Source: an uncultured Collinsella sp.
Lineage (GTDB): Bacteria; Actinomycetota; Coriobacteriia; Coriobacteriales; Coriobacteriaceae
Direction: 5' to 3'
Length of the DNA stretch: 64,000 nucleotides
Assembly: GCA_900768265.1 (NCBI GenBank)
Contig: CAAGCF010000036.1
Coordinates: forward strand, 1-64,000
How positions within the stretch are numbered: the stretch's first letter is position 1; each line of letters starts with the position of its first letter. This document shows positions 43,619 to 52,700 of the stretch, piece by piece. The notes below the pieces were generated by a model. That model was given only the letters and a program-made list of their open reading frames with translations. It searched no databases and was not told the DNA's origin. Position numbers and translations under genes: made by a program.

Positions 43619-43762
43619 CTATTGTCCCACATGCGACATGGTCCACAGCATCGCAATGCAAAGCACCGCCATCAATCCCGTGCACACGGCAGCGATCACA
43701 GAATCACTCATGCGCCTTCCCAACGACCGCGGCTCACCCACTTGCTTGGCTCCGTACATCAT
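43619..43762 (-). CDS. Small single-pass membrane protein
   Basis: 47 residues from the ATG at 43762, which has a strong AAGGAGG site; the longer frame to 43828 lacks one. Residues about 1-18 are polar and basic, followed by one hydrophobic helix (VIAAVCTGLMAVLCIAMLWT). Function unknown. It lies between rsmJ and a four-helix membrane protein gene. Confidence 0.55.
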   Translation of the reverse strand: MMYGAKQVGEPRSLGRRMSDSVIAAVCTGLMAVLCIAMLWTMSHVGQ

Positions 43763-43846
43763 GGCTCCTCCTTGAGACCAGCCCCTTGTTACGGCCTCAT
43801 CATCGCAGCGCCGCACATGGGCTGCCATCGATTTGGCTTACGTCCA

Positions 43847-43873
43847 GCTTTCCTTTTTGAAAGGTTGGACCGT
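43847..43873. repeat. Hairpin in the region before the four-helix protein
   Basis: GTCCAGCTTTC and GAAAGGTTGGAC pair with one bulge around CTTTTT. It lies in the 229-base gap between divergent small membrane protein genes; its role is unclear. Nothing else is seen in this gap. Confidence 0.4.
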
Positions 43874-43991
43874 ACAGGCAAGAGACGCTTTCAGGCGCAT
43901 GCATCGCCCCGTTGAACTACAATGTGCTTCACGATATGTGCCGCAACCTGGGTGCGACAGATTCTCCGCGCCCGCATCGAAAGGACCAGCT

Positions 43992-44393
43992 ATGAGCGCC
44001 GCTCGCAAGACACTCAAAATCCTTGCCCTGATTTATTTTGTTCTGGGCATCGCCAGTCTCGTCATTGGAATCGCCGGCATCGCGACCGGCAAGCTCGATT
44101 CCACGTACGGGTCGAACGCCATGCTCGCCGCGGTCGTGCTTGTCGCCAAGGGCATTGTCGATCTTGCTGCAGGTGTTGCAGGCATCAAGGGCGCCAACAA
44201 GCCTTCGCAGGTGGATGGCGCGTTTAAGCTCGGTATCGTTGCCGCGGTCGCTACGCTCGTCCAAGCCGTGCTTACCCTTCCCGCGCTCGGCGGCAGCTCC
44301 GTCAACATCGTTGCCTTTGTCATCGTGGTGTACGACCTGTTCTTTGTTCAGCAGGCACACGCCGTTAAGGCCGAGAACAAGGACCGCCTGTAA
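43992..44393 (+). CDS. Four-helix membrane protein of unknown function
   Basis: 133 residues from the ATG at 43992 with AAAGGA upstream. There are four hydrophobic segments (about 9-30, 42-65, 75-95, 100-120) with short loops and a charged C-terminus. I do not recognise a family with certainty; it looks like a small DoxX-sized or tetraspan protein. It is a single gene with a strong terminator. Confidence 0.7.
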   Translation: MSAARKTLKILALIYFVLGIASLVIGIAGIATGKLDSTYGSNAMLAAVVLVAKGIVDLAAGVAGIKGANKPSQVDGAFKLGIVAAVATLVQAVLTLPALGGSSVNIVAFVIVVYDLFFVQQAHAVKAENKDRL

Positions 44394-44431
44394 GCGCTCA
44401 CGTCTCATAACCTCTGCAGCCAAGCAACTAA

Positions 44432-44468
44432 AAAGGGCCGATCGCGCATCTCCGCGGTCGGCCCTTTA
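44432..44468 (+). terminator. Terminator of the four-helix protein gene
   Basis: AAAGGGCCGA (44432-44441) pairs with TCGGCCCTTT (44458-44467), with a further CGCG/CGCG inner stem. It lies 38 bases after the stop. Confidence 0.75.
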
Positions 44469-44471
44469 CGT

Positions 44472-44519
44472 TTGCCAGGATAAAACCTGCCAAAATAAAC
44501 CTGTCCCTTTTTGACAGCT
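44472..44519 (-). repeat. REP-like hairpin, family 2 single copy
   Basis: On the minus strand, AGCTGTCAAAAAGGGACAGG and the following TTTATTTTGGCAGGT match the units at 23748-23850. The match extends into TTTTATCC-GG-AAA beyond the hairpin. One arm has changed (TGTCAA for TGCCAA), so the hairpin is weaker. It follows the stop of the RlmA-like gene. Confidence 0.6.
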
Positions 44520-44521
44520 TG

Positions 44522-45337
44522 TTAGCTGTGACGGTACTCAGCGATGATGAAGTCGATGTCGGTTTGAAGGGTGTCCAGGTTTGCCAGGCGCTCTTTGTCG
44601 GCAGGGCGCGTGCGGTAATAGTACGGCGTCATCTGGAACACCGCCTCGATGTCAGCCTGGGCCTGAAGCGTAATGTTCGCAGACACCCGCTGCGTTCCGA
44701 CCAACTCGAGCTCGGTGGTCTTCGGCAGCTTCTCATCGTTAAGGTACGGTGTGTCGTAGAGCACCTCTTTAAGCCCAAAGAGATGACGGGCACCCGGCAC
44801 CACGGTGTAGAGCGAGCCCTCTGGCGCCAGCACGCGGGCAAACTCACGCTCGTTAAAGGGAGCGAAGAGCTCGGTCACCATATCGAAGGCGCCATCGGCC
44901 ACGGGGATGTCCTTCATGTTGGCCACGAAGTAGGTCGCATCGCCGCGCTTGGCGGCCAGGCGCACCATCTCTTTACCCAGGTCAAAGCCGTAAGCATCCA
45001 CGCCCGAAACCGCGCCCATGGCACTGGTGTAGTAGCCCTCGCCGCAGCAAATATCGAGCAACGTCATGGGGCAGTTCGCTGACACGGCACGACCAGACAC
45101 CCGCTCGCGCACCAGCTCGACCATCGCATCGCGCAACGGCGCATAGTATCCGCGGTTCAGAAAGTCACGACGGCTGCGCGCCTGCGACTTGGGATCACCC
45201 ATGGAGTCACCGCTCTTGGACGAGCGCAGCAGATATAGATAGCCCTCGCGCGCACGGTCAAACCGGTGTCCGCCCGCGCATGCAGCACCGCGCCCGTCGT
45301 CCACCAACGGCTCATGGCAAACGGGACACAACAACAT
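44522..45337 (-). CDS. 23S rRNA (guanine-N1)-methyltransferase, RlmA family
   Basis: 271 residues, AAGGAG upstream. An N-terminal zinc knuckle (CPVC at 4-7, CAGGH around 20-24) precedes the typical HRFDRAREGYLYLL, GDPKSQARSRRDFLNRGYY, then SAM motif I LLDICCGEGYY and FDLGKEMVR. RlmA(I) methylates G745 and RlmA(II) G748 of 23S rRNA; in Gram-positives the second (TlrB) can give tylosin resistance. I cannot tell which one this is. The stop is within a few bases of a family-2 REP-like hairpin. Confidence 0.85.
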   Translation of the reverse strand: MLLCPVCHEPLVDDGRGAACAGGHRFDRAREGYLYLLRSSKSGDSMGDPKSQARSRRDFLNRGYYAPLRDAMVELVRERVSGRAVSANCPMTLLDICCGEGYYTSAMGAVSGVDAYGFDLGKEMVRLAAKRGDATYFVANMKDIPVADGAFDMVTELFAPFNEREFARVLAPEGSLYTVVPGARHLFGLKEVLYDTPYLNDEKLPKTTELELVGTQRVSANITLQAQADIEAVFQMTPYYYRTRPADKERLANLDTLQTDIDFIIAEYRHS

Positions 45338-45540
45338 GGCAACTCCTTAGCGCGGACAACACAACGCCCACCATTGTCGCACGCCTTCCCCAACTAGTCA
45401 TTGGAGACGTTCTTGAATGACTAAGGAGTGTCCCCAGCTGCCGACAGAAAAGGAACGTCCCTAAGTGCCGGCTGGTTGCATTAGGAGTATCATCGTCTGC
45501 GCAAATAAGCACGAAAGAGCATATTAGAGATTGAGAGCGT
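45338..45540. other. Divergent region before the MATE gene
   Basis: 203 bases holding the promoters of the RlmA-like and MATE genes and a REP-like family-3 element at 45395-45475. No riboswitch found. Confidence 0.4.
45395..45475. repeat. REP-like elements (family 3 and a second unit)
   Basis: The first hairpin, TAGTCATT/AATGACTA (45395-45423), holds GGAGACGTTCTTG and closely resembles the unit at 172-198. The second (about 45440-45470), GCCGACA/TGCCGGC with a loop GGAACGTCCC, follows after AAGGAGTGTCCCC. Both loops contain the GGGAC/GTCCC word. Confidence 0.5.
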
Positions 45541-46923
45541 ATGGCAGACACCGCATCTAAGCACATTGACATGACCACCGGCTCGCTGTGGCGCAATATT
45601 CCCCTGTTCGCCTTCCCCGTAGCCGCCACGAGTATCTTGGAGCAGCTGTCGAACCTCATCGCCACGGTCATCATCGGTAACTTCTCGGGCGACCAGGGAA
45701 CCCTCGCCATGGCAGCGGTCGGCTCCAATGTTCCGCTTACCAGTCTTATGCTCAACCTGTTTATCGGCATGTCGCTTGGCTCCAACGTGGTCATCGCCAA
45801 CGCTATCGGCCGCAACGATCAGAACATGGTCAAACGCGCCGTCCACACCTCGATTCTCATGGCGCTTGTGGGCTTTGTCGTCATCGCGCTGGGCGAGATC
45901 TTTGCCGAGCCCATGCTCGCCGCACTCAACGTCCCCGCCGAGACCATGCCGCTCGCATCGCTCTACCTGCGCGTCTTTTTACTCAGCTTGCCCTCGATCT
46001 TGCTCTATAACTTTGAGGCCGCCATCTTCCGCTCCGTCGGCATCACCCGTATGCCGCTGCAGGCGCTTGCCGTGTCCACTGTCCTCAACATTGGCCTGGA
46101 CCTCATCTTTGTCCCCGTGCTCCACTGGGGCGTCGCGGGTGTCGCCATCGCCACCGCCATCGCCTACACCGTCAGCGCCGCCACGCTCTTTGTCCGCCTG
46201 CTCAAGACCGACTCCGTCGTCCGCGTCACCCCGCGCGACCTGGCTATCGACCCCGTCGCCCTCAAGCGCATCGTCAAGATCGGCCTGCCCGCCGGCATCC
46301 AGAGCGCCGTCTTTGCCGTCGCCAACATCATCATCCAGTCTGCCATCAACAGCCTGGGCACCGAGGTCATGGCCGCCTCAAGCGCCGCCATGAGCCTGGA
46401 GTATGTGTGCTACAACCTGCTCAACAGCTTTAGCCAGGCCTGCACCACCTTTGTGGGACAAAACCATGGTGCCCGCCAGATCGACCGCTGCACCAAGACG
46501 CTCAAGGTCTGCCTGGTCGAAGGCGGCATCGTCGCACTCACCACGATTGTCGTTATCGTCGGTCTGGGGCGCGAAATCCTATCGCTGTTCAACAGCGATC
46601 CCAACATCGTCTCGATCGGATATATCCGCGTTTGCTCGATCTTCCCGGCGTACGCCTTTAGCATGTTCTACGAAAACATGTCCGGTTACCTGCGCGGCTT
46701 TGGTATCTCGCTCATGCCCGCCCTCATCACCATGATCTGTGTCTGCGGCATCCGCTTCTATTGGGTGTTCTGCGTGTTCCCGCACTTCCGCACCTTTGCG
46801 AACATCATGATGGTCTACCCCATCAGCCTGGGCACCACGGCGTTCTTTATGGTCGTGGCGGTATTACTCTGCCACCCGGCACGCACCTATCGCGCCGCCC
46901 AAGCCAAAGCGACAGCCCGCTAA
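45541..46923 (+). CDS. MATE-family efflux transporter
   Basis: 460 residues, about twelve membrane helices in two six-helix halves. Typical are IPLFAFPVAATSILEQLSN and later GQNHGARQIDRC of the NorM/DinF fold. It exports cationic drugs or metabolites using sodium or protons; the substrate is unknown. The start has GAGATTGAGAG upstream. It converges on a LysR gene with no clear terminator between. Confidence 0.9.
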   Translation: MADTASKHIDMTTGSLWRNIPLFAFPVAATSILEQLSNLIATVIIGNFSGDQGTLAMAAVGSNVPLTSLMLNLFIGMSLGSNVVIANAIGRNDQNMVKRAVHTSILMALVGFVVIALGEIFAEPMLAALNVPAETMPLASLYLRVFLLSLPSILLYNFEAAIFRSVGITRMPLQALAVSTVLNIGLDLIFVPVLHWGVAGVAIATAIAYTVSAATLFVRLLKTDSVVRVTPRDLAIDPVALKRIVKIGLPAGIQSAVFAVANIIIQSAINSLGTEVMAASSAAMSLEYVCYNLLNSFSQACTTFVGQNHGARQIDRCTKTLKVCLVEGGIVALTTIVVIVGLGREILSLFNSDPNIVSIGYIRVCSIFPAYAFSMFYENMSGYLRGFGISLMPALITMICVCGIRFYWVFCVFPHFRTFANIMMVYPISLGTTAFFMVVAVLLCHPARTYRAAQAKATAR

Positions 46924-46950
46924 ACACCGCACTCAACGCCACGCCAGTCA

Positions 46951-47817
46951 TTAATTGACAATATGCGAGCTCATATAGTCGATAAAGCGCCTCGTGGCGA
47001 TGGGCATGGTGTCCCAGCTACGCCAGGCGGCCACCACGTCGCGCGAGGGGGCATGCACGATAGGCCGCACACGGATATCGGCTTGCACGCCCTCAACGGT
47101 ACGGCGATAAAGCATACTCACGCCCAGGCCTTCCTCCACCATCGCCATGATGGTGTAGTCGTCGGTCACCTCGCTCGTCACGTGCGGCGACAGCCCATGC
47201 GCCGCGAATGCATCGAGCACCAGGCTCTGTTCGCCTTCATCCAGCAGCACAAACGGCTCGGACGCCAGGTCGACGAGTGTCACCTTTTCCTTTGCCGTCA
47301 GCGGATGCGCGGCCGGCAACAGCGCCACCAACTCGTCGTGATAGACCACGCGCTTCTCGAGCCCCGCGGTAAAACCGCGTGCCGTAAAGCAAAAATCAAC
47401 CACGCCATCGTGCACCCACTGGGCGTTGCGCGTGTAATCGCCCTGCTTGAGGGTAAAGTGCACGCCCGGGTGCAGGGCTCCAAAGTCGCGGATTACGCGC
47501 GGCAACACGGTACGGCTCACGTTGGTAAACGTCGCGATGCGAATGTCGGTCGACGAAAGCCCCAGCAATTCCTGGCGCTTGCCCTCGAGCTCGGCCTCGG
47601 CCGTTACAATCTGGCGCAGATACGGCAAATACTGTTTGCCGTCGCGCGTAAGCGAGACGCCCTGCTTGCCGCGCTCGATAATCGTGGTGCCCAGCTCGCG
47701 CTCGAGCGCCTTGACGGCCTGGCTCACCGCGCTTTGCGTATAGCCCAGCTCGTCGGCCGCGCCCTTCAGGCTACCGCAATCGACCACCATACATACAATC
47801 TGATACCGCGATGCCAT
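46951..47817 (-). CDS. LysR-family transcriptional regulator
   Basis: 288 residues, GGGGAGA before the start. The N-terminal helix-turn-helix (GSLKGAADELGYTQSAVSQA) and LysR effector domain resemble the regulator at 3812-4669. It is divergent from an EamA transporter, as that one is. It probably controls that transporter and itself. Effector unknown. Confidence 0.87.
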   Translation of the reverse strand: MASRYQIVCMVVDCGSLKGAADELGYTQSAVSQAVKALERELGTTIIERGKQGVSLTRDGKQYLPYLRQIVTAEAELEGKRQELLGLSSTDIRIATFTNVSRTVLPRVIRDFGALHPGVHFTLKQGDYTRNAQWVHDGVVDFCFTARGFTAGLEKRVVYHDELVALLPAAHPLTAKEKVTLVDLASEPFVLLDEGEQSLVLDAFAAHGLSPHVTSEVTDDYTIMAMVEEGLGVSMLYRRTVEGVQADIRVRPIVHAPSRDVVAAWRSWDTMPIATRRFIDYMSSHIVN

Positions 47818-47975
47818 CGTGTCTCCCCATCGATGTAGCCGTAAAACGTTTTGCCATGGCCTTTTCCATTTGCATTAGTATTTCTTAATTATGCTGAAGA
47901 TACATTCGCTTTACTACATCCATATCTGGGAGCAGAATCCTTTGTGCGAAACCGTTCTGTAACAAAAGGAGTCCC

Positions 47976-48878
47976 ATGGATCGCAAAAAAGCAATCGCGC
48001 TCTCGTTTTCCGTTCCCGTCGCATGGGGCTTTTCGTACCCCCTCATGAAGATCGGCATGGACAGCATGAACGCCACGAGCATCGTCACGCTGCGCTGCAT
48101 AATCGCCTTTGCGGCCTGTCTGCTGCTCTTCCACAAGCACGCGCTGCGCATCAACCGTGACGTGATGGTTCGCGCCGCCATCATCGGCGCCATCATGGCA
48201 ACCGAGCTCACCTGCATGTGCCTGGGCTCCAGCCTCACTTCTGCCTCCACCGCCGGCTTTTTGCAGAGCCTGACGGTCGTAATCGTGCCGTTTGCCAATA
48301 CGGCCCTGCTGCGCCGTGCCCCCGAGCGCAAGGTACTCATCGGCACCGCCATCGTCACCTGCGGCATGCTGCTGCTCTCGGGCGCCGACTTTACCAGCCT
48401 GAATCCCGGCGCGATCATCATGCTGCTCTCGGCCTTTATCTATGCCAGCCACATTATCGTGGCCAAGCGCTTTGTCGAGGAAGTCGATTCGCTGACTCTG
48501 GGCGTTTGGCAGCTGGGCTTCGGCGGTTTGTTCTCGGGCATCGCCGCATGCACCTTTGACGGCTTTACGCTTCCCGGCACGCCCAGCGAGATCGTCGTTG
48601 TCGTTGCGCTCGCACTCATCTGCTCTGCCTACGGCTTTATCACCCAGACGCTCGTGCAGCCCCATGTGCCTGCCGAGACCACCGGCTTTGCCTTCTCACT
48701 CGAGCCGGTCTGCTCCGCCGTCTTCTCGTTCTTCCTGGTCGGCGAGGTCTTAAGCCCCATCGCCTTCTTTGGTGCCGCCCTCATCCTCACCGGCGTCATG
48801 GTGGCGACCGTCGAGCTTCCGCGCCTTCGCGCACATACGCACGCTCGTATGGCAGGAGCGCCCGAGCACGTCTCGTAA
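47976..48878 (+). CDS. EamA/DMT-family transporter
   Basis: 300 residues, ten predicted helices in two EamA halves, AAAGGAG before the start. N-terminus (PVAWGFSYPLMKIGMDSM) and the later LQSLTVVIVPFANTALL fit the family. The substrate is not known. It forms a divergent pair with LysR like the 3812/4788 pair; the shared word ATTCGCTTT is in both gaps (here about 47910). Confidence 0.87.
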   Translation: MDRKKAIALSFSVPVAWGFSYPLMKIGMDSMNATSIVTLRCIIAFAACLLLFHKHALRINRDVMVRAAIIGAIMATELTCMCLGSSLTSASTAGFLQSLTVVIVPFANTALLRRAPERKVLIGTAIVTCGMLLLSGADFTSLNPGAIIMLLSAFIYASHIIVAKRFVEEVDSLTLGVWQLGFGGLFSGIAACTFDGFTLPGTPSEIVVVVALALICSAYGFITQTLVQPHVPAETTGFAFSLEPVCSAVFSFFLVGEVLSPIAFFGAALILTGVMVATVELPRLRAHTHARMAGAPEHVS

Positions 48879-48965
48879 GCCCCACTCCCCCTGCAGCCGC
48901 GGCGCAAAGACCTCAAAACGCCTTTACAATAGATGCCAACCTAGCATCTGCCATAAAGGAGCTCC

Positions 48966-49703
48966 ATGGACACCGCGACGCGCGACCGCAACATAGCAAC
49001 GTGGTTGGGCGATGCGCCGCAGCCGGTACGCGACACGACGAACCAGCTGCTCGAGCGCATCGCCTTTCTGCGTGCCGAGCAGACCATCTACCCGGCACAA
49101 GACGACATCCTCAACGCCCTCGCCTACACGCCGGCCGACCAGGTCAAGGTTGTCATCTTGGGTCAAGACCCCTATCACGGACCCAACCAGGCCATGGGGC
49201 TGTCGTTCTCGGTCCCCGCGACGCAAACCAAGTTGCCGCCGAGCCTGCGCAGCATCTATAAGGAACTCAACGCCGATCTGGGCTGCCCCATTCCCGCCAC
49301 GGGAGACCTAACCCCCTGGGCACAACAAGGGGTCCTACTCCTCAACACGACGCTTACCGTGCGCGAGCATACCGCAAACTCGCATGCCAAGCTGGGCTGG
49401 AGTACCTTGACCGACTACGTCATCGAGCGCTGCTGCCAGCTGCCCCAACCGGTAGTCTTTTTGGCCTGGGGCCGCTTTGCCCAGCAGATGGTCGAAGGCA
49501 AGCTCGCCGCGACGGGCGCAGGCAAGGCAACCGGCAAATTCTACCTGGCCTCTACGCACCCCTCGCCGCTTTCGGCAAACCGCGCCACGGCGCAGCTCCC
49601 CGCTTTTATGGGGTCGCGCCCCTTCTCCGCTGCCAATGCACTGCTCGAGCAAAACGGCAGCAGCCCCATCGACTGGAGCTGCCTCGCACTACAACCCGCC
49701 TAG
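48966..49703 (+). CDS. ung: Uracil-DNA glycosylase
   Basis: 245 residues with AAAGGAG upstream. Family 1 UDG: water-activating motif GQDPYHGPNQAMGLSFSV, LLLNTTLTVRE, and the HPSPLSA minor-groove loop. It removes uracil from DNA in the cytoplasm. Its TAG stop overlaps the TAG stop of the convergent LRR gene within the four bases CTAG, so no terminator separates them. Confidence 0.95.
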   Translation: MDTATRDRNIATWLGDAPQPVRDTTNQLLERIAFLRAEQTIYPAQDDILNALAYTPADQVKVVILGQDPYHGPNQAMGLSFSVPATQTKLPPSLRSIYKELNADLGCPIPATGDLTPWAQQGVLLLNTTLTVREHTANSHAKLGWSTLTDYVIERCCQLPQPVVFLAWGRFAQQMVEGKLAATGAGKATGKFYLASTHPSPLSANRATAQLPAFMGSRPFSAANALLEQNGSSPIDWSCLALQPA

Positions 49704-52700
49704 CCGGCAATCCAATACTGCGGGTACTTATTGATATCAATCGGGGCGGCAAGCTCGCTGATATCGCCGATGGCGTCCATGCCCATCAGCGAGCGCAAGC
49801 GATTCTCGCACTCCATAATCGGCTCATTGACGGCCTTATTGAGCACCTCGAACGTCGGTGACTCAAAGGTATCCATGTCGACGTTGCTGAACCACTTGCT
49901 CTCGACGTAGTCGGCCTCCTCGTCGTCTGTGGCAACCCCCACCATCTGACGTGGCCACGTCTTGAGCAGCGATGCGCGATCGGCCTCGGCAATATCGAGC
50001 ACCACGCTGCTGCCAAACGAGAACGGTGCGCTCTCCCTCCCGCCTAGCAACTCCGGCAGCGGACAGCCAGAAGGCAGCGTTACCCTCACGCCGCTACAGC
50101 CCATAAACGCGCCGCTCTGAATGCCGGCCACCTTATCGCACAACGTGATCTCGGTGAGGTTCGAACAGCGCGAGAAGGCCTTCGAGGCGATGACGGTTGG
50201 CTCCGTCAATACGCTCGCCAGATCGGCTCGCTCGATGTTGGACGGCGCCGAGACCAGTATGGCGGTTCCGTCACCGTTGTCCTCGATCGTCCATTCGTCG
50301 ACCTCGGGCACGTCATCATCTGTCCGGATAACCGTAGAAGCTTCGACCAGCGGCAACCCCATCATGGTGCGCAGACGATTCTCGGGCCCCAAGAGATTCT
50401 GGGCCATCTTTGCCCTAACCGCCTCGGGCGTCGGATCCGGCCCCTCTCCCATAAGGCAATCAAAGAGCATGTCGGACTCCACCGCTGCGTAATACGTGTC
50501 GTAGTCGTCGTAGCCCACGAACCCGTAGACCCACGCATTGAGGTAGTCCTGCTCCATACCGCTGGGCACCGACAGATGAATGCGACTGGCCTCCTCTTCG
50601 GCATCGGTTGAACCGTCAAAGAAGAAACCCACGCCCGGCGACGGATAGCCCAGCGTCGCAATACCAGCGCCGACTGTCAGGTTCGTAAAGCTGGCATCAT
50701 TGCCAAACACTGAAGACGCCAGATAGTTCTGAGAGCCCGTACCCGTAGCTGCATCGTAGTCGCCCTTGGTGTCCGCCACGAACGATGCGCTCGTGAGCCT
50801 CGGGCAATTCGTGAATGCCTGGTCGTTGATTTCCATCGTCGCCGCGCGCAGAGACACGGACGTAAGGTTCGCACAGCCATCGAACGCCGACACACCGACG
50901 TGGATATCGTTATCGGGAAGGTCGATGTTCAGGTCGCCCGCGATGCCAGAATTCCTAAAGGCATAGCGATCGATATACGCCAGATGAGGAGCCGAAGTCC
51001 AATCGATATCCCACACGCCTCCGGTTCCCTCAAAGGCGCCGGGCAGGTCCTTGGCGCCGGACAAGGAATAGCCGCCAAAGATCTCAGTCGTACTCGGCAG
51101 CAGCCCAATCGTTCCGTTGAGCACCGAAGGCGCACCGAGCAAGATGCTTGGCTTGCCTTCCGCATCGTCATCTAAATAGCCGTAGAGAAGGACAGCGTCG
51201 TCGCTTGGAGCATCGCAACCAAAATCGGAAATGCCGTCGATGGTGACAAAGCGGCTGTCGTAGCCCTGCAACTCGCCATCGGGCGCATACCAGGTGCAGC
51301 CGGCCGGATTGGGATTCTCGGTCGTGGCAAAGGCGCCCTTTTTGGCACGCGACGCCACAAAGCCCAGGCTCGTGCAGCCCTTAAAGGCATCGGCTCCCAC
51401 CTCGATGCTATCGGGCGTGCCGATAAACACGCCCTGAAGGTTCTGGCAGTTCTCGAACGCGTTACGGCCGATCGCACTCGTCTGCTCGCCCAGATTGACA
51501 AACATAAGCCCCGCATCGCCCGAGAAAGCGTACGGTGCGATGGAATCGACTTCGAGCCGCTTGCCGCCATCCGCAAGCAAAGTACCGTCGAAGGTCGCGG
51601 GCAGATTGCCGTTCTCATCGCCTGCAGCAGACAGCAAAATCGTCTTACCGGCGTTGACATAATACAAATAACCGTCTTGGGACAGGCTCGCCTTGATCAC
51701 GCGCGCGTCGGGTGCACCGGCGGCGGCCTTGTGCTGCTCGACATACGCAACCTGCTCGTCGGTTACGCACACGATGGTCTGCACGGAACCGCCTGCGAGA
51801 CTGCCGTCCTCGAGTGTCACGTTATCGGTAAACCATGGCATGAGCACCAACGTGTTAACCGATGTGTTGCCCGTAAAGGCGCCCTTCATAATGGTGTTGG
51901 AAATCTGCACCAGGGCGATATTGGAACCCGTGTCGAGCACATAGCATAAATCGCTTTCGAGCTGCGAATTCATGTTGTACACCAGCCCCTGCGAGTACAT
52001 GAGCCGGACGTCGGGATTACTCGCGGGCGATACGTAAACGCCGTAGGCGCGCTCCAGCTCGCCCGCATGCTCGGTAATACAATCGAGCAGTGCGGCATCG
52101 TCAACGACAAGGGTGCAGTCCCGCAGATTGCTCACGTCAATCTGGGGCAACTCACCCCCTTTGGACGCGTGCAGAACAATACGGTCGAGCTTATTGCGAT
52201 CGGGAATGGCAACACGGTCAATATCGGCGGGGACATCGAGTTCGCGCGTATTGTAGGGAACGCCCAAATACTCCCGACCATCGCGAGAAGTCAAGATTCC
52301 CTCATCCGTTGCGGCATAGACGGGGTTATCCGACGCCACACGGTAGGCATCGAGCACCTGAAAGCCCGCATTGACGTTGACGTAGTACACCGAGGACGGC
52401 AACTCCAGATTGTCGATCTGCCACGTAAAGCCTTCGCGCTGGCGACTGTCGGTATAGGCGTCGACCGCCTGCACGCCCTGCGGAACACGCAGCGTCTCGG
52501 TGCCGCCATCCACCGACACGACCGACTCGTCCACATCGACAAGCGTCTGCAGGCGCGAGCTATTGGGGCTGGTCGGGTCGTCGTCAAAGCGATAGTTTTC
52601 GTCGAGAGCATAACCCTGAAAGCGAACCTTGTAGGCGGGGTCGATGGACACGACATCGCCGGGAACCACCACATGGCGACCGGGCGTCAGCGTGTAGAAA

